Source: JBBDIK01 sp040880465
GTDB lineage: Bacteria; Actinomycetota; UBA4738; JBBDHU01
Reading direction: 5' to 3'
Length of the DNA: 64,000 bases
Assembly (NCBI GenBank): GCA_040880465.1
Contig: JBBDIK010000007.1
Coordinates: 1 to 64,000, forward strand
Made by a program: the position numbers and the translations under genes
Part shown: piece by piece, positions 16,749 to 25,226 of the stretch
Numbering within the stretch: the stretch's first letter is position 1
Layout: the number at the start of each line of letters is the position of its first letter
The notes under the pieces: model-generated
What the model was told of the DNA's origin: nothing
Databases searched by the model: none
What the model saw: the letters and a program-made list of their open reading frames with translations, nothing else

Positions 16749-16766
16749 TTGTGAATCCTTTCCCGA
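16749..16766. promoter_or_regulatory. Degraded Rex operator upstream of the partial nuo cluster
   Basis: TTGTGAA-TCCT-TTCCCGA: one half is a perfect Rex half-site and the other matches five of seven positions of TTCACAA. It sits about 50 bp before nuoA, corresponding in place to the intact operator of the complete nuo operon. It may be weak or lost. Confidence 0.4.
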
Positions 16767-16798
16767 GCGCGGATTCTAGCAGCGGGCCTCGTGCCTGG

Positions 16799-16820
16799 CC
16801 GGGGTTAAAGGCGGCCCCGG
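16799..16820. terminator. G/C hairpin after the polyprenyl synthase gene
   Basis: CCGGGG (16799-16804) pairs with CCCCGG (16815-16820) around a ten-base loop, 34 bp after the stop of the prenyl synthase gene on the minus strand. No T-run follows. It may separate the complete nuo operon from the partial cluster. Confidence 0.3.
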
Positions 16821-16853
16821 AACCCGCAGGTCAGCGGCGAGATTCCCTGGGCG

Positions 16854-17858
16854 CTACCCGGATGCGCCGCAGCGAGTAGATAGGAACGTGGCGAGGCGGC
16901 CCATCGCTTGGGCCGCGGGACCTTCAGGAAGGGTCGCCGCCAGCTTCCGGGCCCGGTTCACGTGCTCGGAGACGACCTCGCGAGCCTGATCGATCGCGCT
17001 GTCACCCAGGACGACCGCGAGCGCGCGTTCGAGGGCCCGGCCATCGGGGGCGCCCATCGACAACAGCGACTGCAGTTCCTCCTTGCGCGGCCCGCCCGTC
17101 AGCGCGTACAGCACCGGCAGCGTGTACACGCCCTCTCGCATGTCGATCCCGGGTTCCTTGCCAAGTTGCTCCGCCGTCGCGACGAAGTCCATAACGTCGT
17201 CGGAGAGCTGGAAGGCCATCCCGACCGCGTCCCCGTACTCCTCGAGCGTGTCGAGGTATCCCTCGGGGACGCCGGAGAGCATCCCGCCCAGCCGGCAGCT
17301 CGTCGCGATGAGCGAGGCGGTCTTGCGCTGGATCGTACCGAGGTACGACTCGACGGTCTGATCGGTGCGGCCTGCCGCGGAGACCTCCCGAACCTGCCCG
17401 TCACAGACGGTCGCGATCGTGCGCGCCAGCAAACGGGTCACGTCGGTCCCCAGATCCGATGAGATCTCCGAGGCTCGCGCGAACAGGTAGTCGCCGGTCA
17501 AGATCGCGACGGTGTTCGTCCAACGGGTGTTCACGCTCGGGATGCCACGGCGGGAATCGGCTTCGTCGATCACATCGTCGTGATACAGCGTCGCCAGATG
17601 GGTGAGCTCTATCGCGACCGAACCGGGGACCAGCCGCTGGTCGGCCGGGTCGCCGAAGTACCCGGACAGCAGCACCAGCATCGGACGGAACCGCTTGCCG
17701 CCGGCCGAGAGCAGATACCCGGAGGTTTGGGCCAAGAGCTCCGAGTCCGCCAGGACCGCTTTGGCCAGCGCGGCTTCGACATCATCGAGGCGGATGCGGA
17801 TCTCGCTCTCCAGCACGGCATCCGTGCCTTCGAGCCCGGGGAAATCGAGTCTGGCCAT
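16854..17858 (-). CDS. Long-chain polyprenyl diphosphate synthase
   Basis: A 334-residue all-helical isoprenyl diphosphate synthase. Both aspartate motifs are seen, DDVID (94-98) and DDVMD (220-224), plus GGKRFRP at 54-60. These enzymes condense isopentenyl diphosphate with an allylic primer to make the quinone side chain. It is 32 bp after nuoN of the complete operon and probably co-transcribed with it, so the product is likely the menaquinone tail precursor. Chain length cannot be set by eye. A longer open frame upstream overlaps nuoN and was rejected. Confidence 0.9.
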   Translation of the reverse strand: MARLDFPGLEGTDAVLESEIRIRLDDVEAALAKAVLADSELLAQTSGYLLSAGGKRFRPMLVLLSGYFGDPADQRLVPGSVAIELTHLATLYHDDVIDEADSRRGIPSVNTRWTNTVAILTGDYLFARASEISSDLGTDVTRLLARTIATVCDGQVREVSAAGRTDQTVESYLGTIQRKTASLIATSCRLGGMLSGVPEGYLDTLEEYGDAVGMAFQLSDDVMDFVATAEQLGKEPGIDMREGVYTLPVLYALTGGPRKEELQSLLSMGAPDGRALERALAVVLGDSAIDQAREVVSEHVNRARKLAATLPEGPAAQAMGRLATFLSTRCGASG

Positions 17859-17890
17859 CGGCAGCGATGGTACCGGGGAACGACCTCCGG

Positions 17891-19324
17891 CTACCAACGC
17901 AGCACCGACGCCTGCTCGAGGATGGGCGCGATCAGCGCGGGGAAGATGCCGAACAGGAGGGTCACGACCGCGGGTATCCAGATGGCGACGGCCGCGACCG
18001 GCGAGAGTCGCGGAACCTCGGCATCGGGCTCCGGGTCGCGCATGTACATCCGGACGATGACCCGCAGGTAGGCGAACGCCGCGATCACGGACGCCAGAAC
18101 GGCCAGCAGCACGAGTGGCCACTGCCCCACCGAGACCGCCGATCCGAACACCAGGATCTTCGCGAGGAACCCGGCCGTGAGCGGGATCCCCGTCAACGAG
18201 ACCAGGAACACCGTCATCAGCGCCCCGAGCAGCGGGGCCCTCCGGCCCAGACCGGCGAAGCCTTCGATGGAGCTGCGTTCCCGGTCGCGGCCCGACACGA
18301 CCATCACGACGGCGAACGCGCCGATCACCATCGCGGCGTACGAAACCAGGTAGAAGAGTACCGGCATGATCCCCTCCGGACCGGCCGAGATGCCGACCAG
18401 GATGAAGCCCGCGTTCGTGACGCTGGAATACGCGAGCAACCGCTTGACGTCCTTCTGCACGATCGACAGCAGGGCGCCGACGATCATGGTGACGACCGCG
18501 AGGATCTGCACGACCGGCACCCAGTTCCAGGTGAGAGGCTGGAAGGCGACGTCCAGCACCCTGATCAGCGCGATGAACGCCGCGACCTTCGTCGCCGCCG
18601 ACATGAACGACGTCACCGCGGTCGGAGCACCTTGGTACACGTCGGGCGTCCACATGTGGAACGGGACCGCAGAGACCTTGAACGCGAACCCGGCGCCGAG
18701 CAGACCGATCGCCACCAGCGCGAGCGATGAGACCTTCGTCTGGCCGGTGAGCACGAGGGCGATGCCGCTGATCTTGGTCGTCCCGGTGGCCCCGTAGGTC
18801 ATCGCGAGCCCGTAGAGGAACACGGCGGACGAGAACGCCCCCAACAGGAAGTACTTGAGCGAGGCCTCCCCCGACCCGAGGCGCAACGTGAAGCCGCACA
18901 GGACGTAGAGGGCCAGTGACAGGATCTCGAGCCCGAGGAACACCATCAGCAGGTCCGCCGACGAAACCAGGAGCGTCATCCCCGTCGTCGCGAAGAGCAG
19001 GAGCGCGTAGAACTCGCCCCGTTCCTCACCTTTGAAGTAGTCGTACCCGAGGAGCACGCCGATCAACGCGACCCCGAGGATGATCAAGCGTCCGACGACC
19101 GCGAGCCGGTCCGTCGCGACCATGCCCTGCAACGCGGTCTGGCCGCCGTCCCAGTTCCAGAGTGTGACCGTCGCCACTGCCGACGTGACGATCCCGACGC
19201 CAGCGAGTATCGCGAGCCACTCCCGTTTGACGCCCTTGAAGATCGAGTCGATCAGGATGATGGCGATGCCGGCGAGGACCAGGAACAGCTCCGGCGCGAT
19301 GGCGAGGAGGTTCTGCGTCTTCAC
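17891..19324 (-). CDS. nuoN: NADH-quinone oxidoreductase subunit N (complete operon)
   Basis: A 477-residue NuoN with AFKVSAVPFHMWTPDVYQGAP and RLLAYSSVTNAGFILVGI. It is the antiporter-like subunit closest to NuoK and is coupled to nuoM by a four-base overlap. It is the last nuo gene, followed by the prenyl diphosphate synthase. Confidence 0.95.
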   Translation of the reverse strand: MKTQNLLAIAPELFLVLAGIAIILIDSIFKGVKREWLAILAGVGIVTSAVATVTLWNWDGGQTALQGMVATDRLAVVGRLIILGVALIGVLLGYDYFKGEERGEFYALLLFATTGMTLLVSSADLLMVFLGLEILSLALYVLCGFTLRLGSGEASLKYFLLGAFSSAVFLYGLAMTYGATGTTKISGIALVLTGQTKVSSLALVAIGLLGAGFAFKVSAVPFHMWTPDVYQGAPTAVTSFMSAATKVAAFIALIRVLDVAFQPLTWNWVPVVQILAVVTMIVGALLSIVQKDVKRLLAYSSVTNAGFILVGISAGPEGIMPVLFYLVSYAAMVIGAFAVVMVVSGRDRERSSIEGFAGLGRRAPLLGALMTVFLVSLTGIPLTAGFLAKILVFGSAVSVGQWPLVLLAVLASVIAAFAYLRVIVRMYMRDPEPDAEVPRLSPVAAVAIWIPAVVTLLFGIFPALIAPILEQASVLRW

Positions 19325-20823
19325 GGCGCCTCTCCCGTCTGGAGGTCGGCGGAACCAGCTGCCTCCACCTCGCGCACGATGCCGTTCGTCGTCGGCTCGA
19401 TCCGGTCGAGGAACGGCTTCGGGAACAATCCGATCAGGAACATCACCGCGATCATCGGAACGACCAGCAGCACCTCACGCCGGTTGATGTCCTTGATCCC
19501 CTTCCAGCGCTCGGGCACATCGCCCTGGAACGCTCGCTGGTACGACCAGAGCAAGTAGATGGCGGACAGCACGACGCCGACCGCTGCCAGCACACCGAAG
19601 ACGTGACTCGAGATGAACGTTCCGACGATGACCAAGAACTCCCCGATGAAGTTGTTCAGGCCGGGCAACCCGAGCGAGGAAAGTGCCGCCACGAGGTAGA
19701 CCCCGGCCAGCCATGGCGTGACCTTCGCGATACCTCCCAGCTCCGAGATCTCTCGCGTGTGCGTTCGCTCGTAGAGCATGCCGACACCGATGAACAGCAA
19801 GCCGGTCGACAGACCATGGTTCACCATCTGCAGGACCGAGCCGGTCAGCGCCTGCTCGGTGAACGCGAACGTTCCGATGACGATCAGACCCAGGTGCGAG
19901 ATCGACGAGTACGCCACCAACCGCTTCAGATCGGTCTGCATGATCGCGACGATGCCACCGTAGACGATCCCGATCGCGGCCAGGATCGAGACGAACACCG
20001 CGAAATGATCCGAGGCCTCGGGGAACAGGCCGAGGTTGAACCGCACCAGCCCGTACGTGCCGGTCTTGAGCAGCAGCGCGGCCAGGACGACCGAGCCCTT
20101 CGTCGGCGCCTCGGTGTGCGCGTCGGGGAGCCACGTATGCAGGGGGAACAACGGCACCTTGACGGCGAACCCGATGAAGAACGCCATGAACAGCCACCGG
20201 CCGACCTCGACGGTCATCGGCAGCTCCTGCAACCGGCGGAAGTCGAACGTTCCTTGACCGAGGACGTCGGCCGACTGCGCGAACAGCACCAGGATGCCGA
20301 CCAACAGGAACGCCGACCCGACGAGCGTGAACAAGAAGAACTTGATCGCCGCGTACACCCGTCGCTTCGAGCCCCAGATCCCGATCGTCAGCGCCATCGG
20401 CAGGAGCAGCAGCTCGAAGAACAGGAAGAACATCAGCAGGTTGAGCGAGAGGAAGGTTCCGAGGATGGCCGCCTCGATGAACAGGGCCATCATCACGTAC
20501 ATCTTGACCTTCTCGGTCACGCTCCACGACGTCAGGATCGCGACCGGCATCACCAGCGTCGTCAGCATCACCATGAACAGACTCACGCCGTCGACACCGA
20601 GCGTGTAGCGAAGCCCGACCCCCTCGAACCACGGAACGTCCTCGACCAACTGGAACCCCGGCACGCCCTTCTGGAACTTCACGAACATCCCGACCGAGAC
20701 CAGGAACGTCGCGATCGTCACGCCGAGCGCGATGAGTCGCGCGGCCCGGTCCGGAAGTTCCGGGATCAGCAGGAACGGGATGCCGAGCAGCGGAAGGAAC
20801 ACGGTCAGGGTCAGCCACCGCAT
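19321..20823 (-). CDS. nuoM: NADH-quinone oxidoreductase subunit M (complete operon)
   Basis: A 500-residue NuoM with KVPLFPLHTWLPDAHTEAPT and KRLVAYSSISHLGLIVIGT. It is a central proton-pumping antiporter-like subunit. The ATG shares a base with the nuoL stop. Ends are normal. Confidence 0.95.
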   Translation of the reverse strand: MRWLTLTVFLPLLGIPFLLIPELPDRAARLIALGVTIATFLVSVGMFVKFQKGVPGFQLVEDVPWFEGVGLRYTLGVDGVSLFMVMLTTLVMPVAILTSWSVTEKVKMYVMMALFIEAAILGTFLSLNLLMFFLFFELLLLPMALTIGIWGSKRRVYAAIKFFLFTLVGSAFLLVGILVLFAQSADVLGQGTFDFRRLQELPMTVEVGRWLFMAFFIGFAVKVPLFPLHTWLPDAHTEAPTKGSVVLAALLLKTGTYGLVRFNLGLFPEASDHFAVFVSILAAIGIVYGGIVAIMQTDLKRLVAYSSISHLGLIVIGTFAFTEQALTGSVLQMVNHGLSTGLLFIGVGMLYERTHTREISELGGIAKVTPWLAGVYLVAALSSLGLPGLNNFIGEFLVIVGTFISSHVFGVLAAVGVVLSAIYLLWSYQRAFQGDVPERWKGIKDINRREVLLVVPMIAVMFLIGLFPKPFLDRIEPTTNGIVREVEAAGSADLQTGEAP

Positions 20824-22694
20824 CAGCGCATCACCTCGAGGATGAGGAGCAACGCGGCGACCCCCACGAGGATCGCGAGGGCATAGGTGCGGACGATCCC
20901 CGTTTGCAGGTGACGCATCAGTCCGCCGGTGCGTTCGGTCAGACGGCCGAGACCGTTGACCGCGCCGTCCACGAGGCCGCTATCGATGCCGGATGACAGG
21001 AAGCGGGAGCCGGCGAGGAGCGTCGGCACCAGCAGGTTCGCGTACGCGTCATCGACGTAGAACCCGTGGGCCAGCATCTCGTGGGTCGGCAGGTTGCGCT
21101 CCCGGAGCGCAACCCAGTCGACGCGTCCCGAACCCCAGATGAGCCAGGCGGTCGCAACGCCGGCCAGCGCTACGACGATGGAGATCGCGATGAGCAGCGG
21201 TTCGGGCAGGCCTTCGCCGGCTTCATGCAGCGCGCCCGTCGCGGGTTCGAGGAAGTGCTCGATGGCGCCGTTGATGGAGAGGGTCAGGAGTCCGCCGAAC
21301 GCCGCGCCGACCGCCAGGACCCCCATCGGGATCAGCATCACCTTCGGCGACTCGTGCGGGTGCTTGTCGCCCCGGTACGCACCGAAGAAGGTCAGGAAGA
21401 GGATCCGGCTGATGTAGAGCGCGGAGAAGAACGCCGCCGCGATCGCGAGAATCCACATCAGGACGTGTCCCGTCCCGTTGGCGTAGCTGATGATGGGGTC
21501 CTTGGCGAAGAAGCCGGACATCGGCGGCAGTCCGGAGAGCGCCCACGCGCCGATGACGAACATCCCGCCGGTCGCCGGCATGAGCTTGCGGAGGCCGCCC
21601 ATCACCCTCATGTCCGTCTCGTGGCCGCCGAGCCCGTGCATAACGCTCCCCGATCCGAGGAACATCAGCGACTTGTAGAACGCGTGAACGACAAGCAAGG
21701 CGATGGCGAGGCTGTACGCACCGAGGCCCGCCGCGAAGAACATGTATCCGAGCTGGGACATCGTCGAGTACGCCAGCGCGCGTTTGATGTCGTCCTGCCC
21801 GACCGAGGCGAGCGCGCCGTAGAGCGCGGACGCAAGTCCGATGACCGCCACCACCGTCATCGCGGTTGGCGAGAACAGCGCGTGCGAGCGGACGACCAGA
21901 TACACCCCCGCCGTCACCATCGTCGCGGCGTGGATCAGAGCCGATACCGGCGTCGGGCCCTCCATGGCGTCGGGGAGCCACACATGCAACGGGAGCTGCG
22001 CAGACTTGCCGATCGCTCCGCAGAAGAGCAGGACCGCGATCACGGTCATGGTTCCTTCGGAGACTCCGCTCACGCCGGCCACGGTCAACACGTCCCCGAA
22101 CGCCAGCGACCCGAACTGGAAGACCATCAGCGCGAGCCCGATCAGCATCAGCGTGTCGCCGATCCTCGTGACGATGAACGCCTTCTTCGCGGCGTGGGAC
22201 GCAGCCTTCTTCTCGAACCAGAACCCGATCAGCAGGTACGAACACAGCCCCACGCCCTCCCAGCCCACATACATGAGGACATAGTTGTCCGCCATGACCA
22301 GGACGAGCATGAAGAAGACGAACAGGTTCATGTAGGCGAAGAACCGACCGAAACGCGGGTCACCCTTCATGTAGCCGTTGGAATAGACGTGGATCAGGAA
22401 CCCGACGCCGGTGACGACCAGCAACATCGTCATCGAGAGCGGGTCGATCAGGATCTCGATCGCCACATGGAACGAACCGGACGTGATCCACTCGTAGGCC
22501 GTCGCTGTAAGTTCGCGTCCCTCCTCCGGGAGCCGGATCAGCGCGAAGAACGCCCCGAGCGAGATGGCGAACGCCAGCCCGACGGTCGCCGACGCCAGCC
22601 AGCCCGCGTACCGCCCGAGGCGCTTGCCGAAGAACAGGTTGACGAGCGCGCCGGCGAGCGGCAGCAACGGGATCAGCCAGATGGTCGCCGGCAT
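20823..22694 (-). CDS. nuoL: NADH-quinone oxidoreductase subunit L (complete operon)
   Basis: A 623-residue NuoL with LHVWLPDAMEGPTPVSALIH, the NuoL-type antiporter loop, and a C-terminal lateral-helix region. It starts one base after the nuoK stop. It is about 50 residues shorter than the partial-cluster copy, mostly in the C-terminal third. Confidence 0.95.
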   Translation of the reverse strand: MPATIWLIPLLPLAGALVNLFFGKRLGRYAGWLASATVGLAFAISLGAFFALIRLPEEGRELTATAYEWITSGSFHVAIEILIDPLSMTMLLVVTGVGFLIHVYSNGYMKGDPRFGRFFAYMNLFVFFMLVLVMADNYVLMYVGWEGVGLCSYLLIGFWFEKKAASHAAKKAFIVTRIGDTLMLIGLALMVFQFGSLAFGDVLTVAGVSGVSEGTMTVIAVLLFCGAIGKSAQLPLHVWLPDAMEGPTPVSALIHAATMVTAGVYLVVRSHALFSPTAMTVVAVIGLASALYGALASVGQDDIKRALAYSTMSQLGYMFFAAGLGAYSLAIALLVVHAFYKSLMFLGSGSVMHGLGGHETDMRVMGGLRKLMPATGGMFVIGAWALSGLPPMSGFFAKDPIISYANGTGHVLMWILAIAAAFFSALYISRILFLTFFGAYRGDKHPHESPKVMLIPMGVLAVGAAFGGLLTLSINGAIEHFLEPATGALHEAGEGLPEPLLIAISIVVALAGVATAWLIWGSGRVDWVALRERNLPTHEMLAHGFYVDDAYANLLVPTLLAGSRFLSSGIDSGLVDGAVNGLGRLTERTGGLMRHLQTGIVRTYALAILVGVAALLLILEVMR

Positions 22695-22695
22695 G

Positions 22696-23001
22696 TCAGC
22701 CCTTCAGGAGGTTGGACTCGTCGACGTTGGCCGTGCGCCGCCGACGGAAGATGGCGACGATGATCGCGAGGCCCACGACTACCTCGGCCGCCGCGACCAC
22801 CATCGAGAAGAACGCCAGCACCTGTCCCTGGAGATCCCCGAGCTGGCGCGAGAACGCGATCAGCGACAGGTTGACGGCGTTGAGCTGCAGCTCGATGGAC
22901 ATGAAGATGACCAGCGCGTTGCGTCGCACCAGCACGCCGACGGTCCCGATCGAGAACAGGATCCCGGAGAGCACGAGGTAGTAGCCGATCGGCGTCGTCA
23001 T
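22696..23001 (-). CDS. nuoK: NADH-quinone oxidoreductase subunit K (complete operon)
   Basis: A 101-residue, three-helix NuoK with the conserved glutamates in MSIELQLNAVNLSLI and AAAEVVVGLAII. It is translationally coupled to nuoJ by a four-base overlap. Confidence 0.95.
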   Translation of the reverse strand: MTTPIGYYLVLSGILFSIGTVGVLVRRNALVIFMSIELQLNAVNLSLIAFSRQLGDLQGQVLAFFSMVVAAAEVVVGLAIIVAIFRRRRTANVDESNLLKG

Positions 23002-23576
23002 GCCGCAGTCTCCTCCGTCTCTCCGGCCACGGAGGCGTCCGCGCCTTCGGGTTCCGGTGCCGAGAAGCGGCGCTTCGTCAGGACCATCGCGGCGATCGCG
23101 GCGATGATCAGCAGGATCGACGTCACCTCGAACGGCAGGAAGTAGTCCTTGAACAGGACCTCGGCCAGCGCCCTCACGTTGCCGCCCTCGTTGACGGCAT
23201 CGAACCCGGCCGGGGGTGCCTTCGCGAGACCCGCTGCGAGACGCACCGCGGTCGTGATCTCGGCCGCCACCGCCAGCGCCAGCACGATGGCGAAGAACCG
23301 CTGGCCCTTCAGTCGTTCGATCAGGCTCTCGCGCTGGTCGACGCCCAGCAGCATGATCACGAACAGGAACAGGACCATGATGGCGCCCGCGTAGACCACG
23401 ATCTGCACGACGAACAGGAACGGGCTGCCGAGGACCAGGAAGAATACCGACAGGCAGAAGAAGTTCACGATCAGGAACAACGCCGAGTGCACCGCGTTGC
23501 GCTGAAGCAGCATCAGCACCGCGGACGCGACCGAGATGGGCGCGAGGATCCAGAAGACGATCTGGTCGGCGCTCAC
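22998..23576 (-). CDS. nuoJ: NADH-quinone oxidoreductase subunit J (complete operon)
   Basis: A 192-residue NuoJ. RNAVHSALFLIVNFFCLSV and QIVVYAGAIMVLFLFVIMLL are the recognisable helices. Its longer tail relative to the 163-residue copy consists of a charged, alanine-rich C-terminus. It begins one base after nuoI. Confidence 0.94.
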   Translation of the reverse strand: MSADQIVFWILAPISVASAVLMLLQRNAVHSALFLIVNFFCLSVFFLVLGSPFLFVVQIVVYAGAIMVLFLFVIMLLGVDQRESLIERLKGQRFFAIVLALAVAAEITTAVRLAAGLAKAPPAGFDAVNEGGNVRALAEVLFKDYFLPFEVTSILLIIAAIAAMVLTKRRFSAPEPEGADASVAGETEETAA

Positions 23577-23577
23577 G

Positions 23578-24075
23578 TCAGCCCTCCTGCGTTCCCGGGG
23601 CGGTCCCGAGCTTGCCCGGAGGCTCCAGCAACTGCTCCTTGGTGAGCACCGCTTCCTCGCGGGAGAGATAGGACATCTCGTAGTTCGAGGTCAGCGTGAG
23701 CGCGCGCGTCGGACAGGCTTCGACGCACAGCCCGCACATGATGCATCGCAGGTAGTTGATCTGGTAGTTCTTCGCGTAGCGTTCGCCGGGCGAGACCGGG
23801 TGCTCCGGATCGTTCTCGGCACCTTCGACCCAGATGGCGTCGGCCGGACACGCGAACGCGCACAGCTCGCACCCGATGCACTTCTCCAGGCCGCCCGGAT
23901 GCTTGTTCAGCAGGTGGCGGCCGATGTGGGCGCGCTCCTGTGGTGGAACGATCTCCTCGGGATAGCGCTCGGTGACGTCCTTGCGGAATATCTGCTTGAA
24001 CGTGATGCTCATGCCCTTGGCAAGGTGCCCGAGAACCCCGAAGAACCCGGCGTCGGTGCGTGTCCGCTCGCTCAT
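23578..24075 (-). CDS. nuoI: NADH-quinone oxidoreductase subunit I (complete operon)
   Basis: A 165-residue NuoI with two [4Fe-4S] motifs, CIGCELCAFACP and CIMCGLCVEACP, carrying clusters N6a and N6b between NuoG and NuoB. The ATG at 24075 overlaps the nuoH stop (ATGA). It has normal length, without the linker and charged tail seen in the partial-cluster copy. Confidence 0.95.
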   Translation of the reverse strand: MSERTRTDAGFFGVLGHLAKGMSITFKQIFRKDVTERYPEEIVPPQERAHIGRHLLNKHPGGLEKCIGCELCAFACPADAIWVEGAENDPEHPVSPGERYAKNYQINYLRCIMCGLCVEACPTRALTLTSNYEMSYLSREEAVLTKEQLLEPPGKLGTAPGTQEG

Positions 24076-25226
24076 CGGACCGACTCCCCGGACTTCGCAT
24101 CCTCGGCAAGACCCTCGACCGGCTTCTTCGATGGCCACAGAAGGGTGAGGATGAACCCGATCCCCGCGACGACCCCGACCCACGTCAAGACGAGGTTTCG
24201 GTTGAGCTGATCGGACACCACGATGACGGCGCCGGTCGCCAGGATCCACAGCAATCCGATCGGGATCAGCAGCTTCCAGCCGAAGTTCATCAGGCGGTCA
24301 TAGCGCAGCCGAGGCAGTGTCGCGCGAACCCAGATGTAGAAGTAGATGACCACGAGCAGCTTGAGCGCGAACCACACGATCGGCCAGAGCCATGGCAGGA
24401 AGTCGACGGCCGGGATGAACGGTGGCCTGCTCCACCCGCCGAGGAACAGCGTCACCGCGATCGCCGACACGGTAACCAGGTTCACGTACTCACCCAGGAA
24501 GAACATCGCGAACTTGATCCCGCTGTATTCGGTGTGGTACCCGGCGACGAGTTCCGTCTCGGCTTCGGGGAGATCGAACGGCGGTCGGTTGATCTCGGCC
24601 AGCGCGGCGATGATGTAGATGACAAACGCGGGGAACTGCGGGATCACGTTCCACACGTTCTCGCGCTGGTACTCGACGATGCCGGACATCGAGAGCGTTC
24701 CGGTCCACATGAGCACCGCGACGAGCGCGAGACCCATCCCGACCTCGTAGCTGATCATCTGCGCGGACGACCGGATCGATCCGATCAGTGGGTAGCGGGA
24801 GCCGCTCGACCACCCGGCCAGCACTACGCCGTACACGGAGACCGAACTCATCGCCAGGACCCAGAGGATGCCCACGCTCAGGTCGGCGAGTTGCAGGTTC
24901 ACCGTGCGGCCGAACAGCTCGACCGGCGCGCCGAACGGGATCACCGCGAACGCCAGGAACGCGGGGATCAGCGCGATCGTGGGGGCGATGAGAAAGACCG
25001 GACGGTCGGCGTCGGCCGGTGTGATGCCTTCCTTGAAGAAGAGCTTCATCCCGTCCGCCAATGAGATGAGGATGCCGCGCGGGCCCGCGCGCAGGGGCCC
25101 GGGTCGGTTCTGCATGTCGGCGACGACCTTGCGCTCCATCCAGATGACCAACATCACGGTGATGAGGAGCCCGAAGAAGACGAACGCCACCTTGATCACC
25201 ACGAGCAGGAGGTCGAGCCAGTCCAT
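24072..25226 (-). CDS. nuoH: NADH-quinone oxidoreductase subunit H (complete operon)
   Basis: A 384-residue NuoH with WMERKVVADMQNRPGP and the loop EINRPPFDLPEAETELVAGY. It forms the heel of the membrane arm and much of the quinone pocket. It overlaps nuoG by one base. Confidence 0.95.
   Translation of the reverse strand: MDWLDLLLVVIKVAFVFFGLLITVMLVIWMERKVVADMQNRPGPLRAGPRGILISLADGMKLFFKEGITPADADRPVFLIAPTIALIPAFLAFAVIPFGAPVELFGRTVNLQLADLSVGILWVLAMSSVSVYGVVLAGWSSGSRYPLIGSIRSSAQMISYEVGMGLALVAVLMWTGTLSMSGIVEYQRENVWNVIPQFPAFVIYIIAALAEINRPPFDLPEAETELVAGYHTEYSGIKFAMFFLGEYVNLVTVSAIAVTLFLGGWSRPPFIPAVDFLPWLWPIVWFALKLLVVIYFYIWVRATLPRLRYDRLMNFGWKLLIPIGLLWILATGAVIVVSDQLNRNLVLTWVGVVAGIGFILTLLWPSKKPVEGLAEDAKSGESVR

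Noticed and set aside
17859..18899. N-terminal extension of the polyprenyl synthase frame over nuoN
   Set aside because: The extra sequence is an out-of-frame shadow of nuoN. Homology starts at the ATG at 17858.
21066..22763. A 565-codon open frame on the plus strand opposite nuoL
   Set aside because: Same situation: Arg/Asp/Gln-rich, no ribosome site and fully covered by a conserved nuoL on the other strand.
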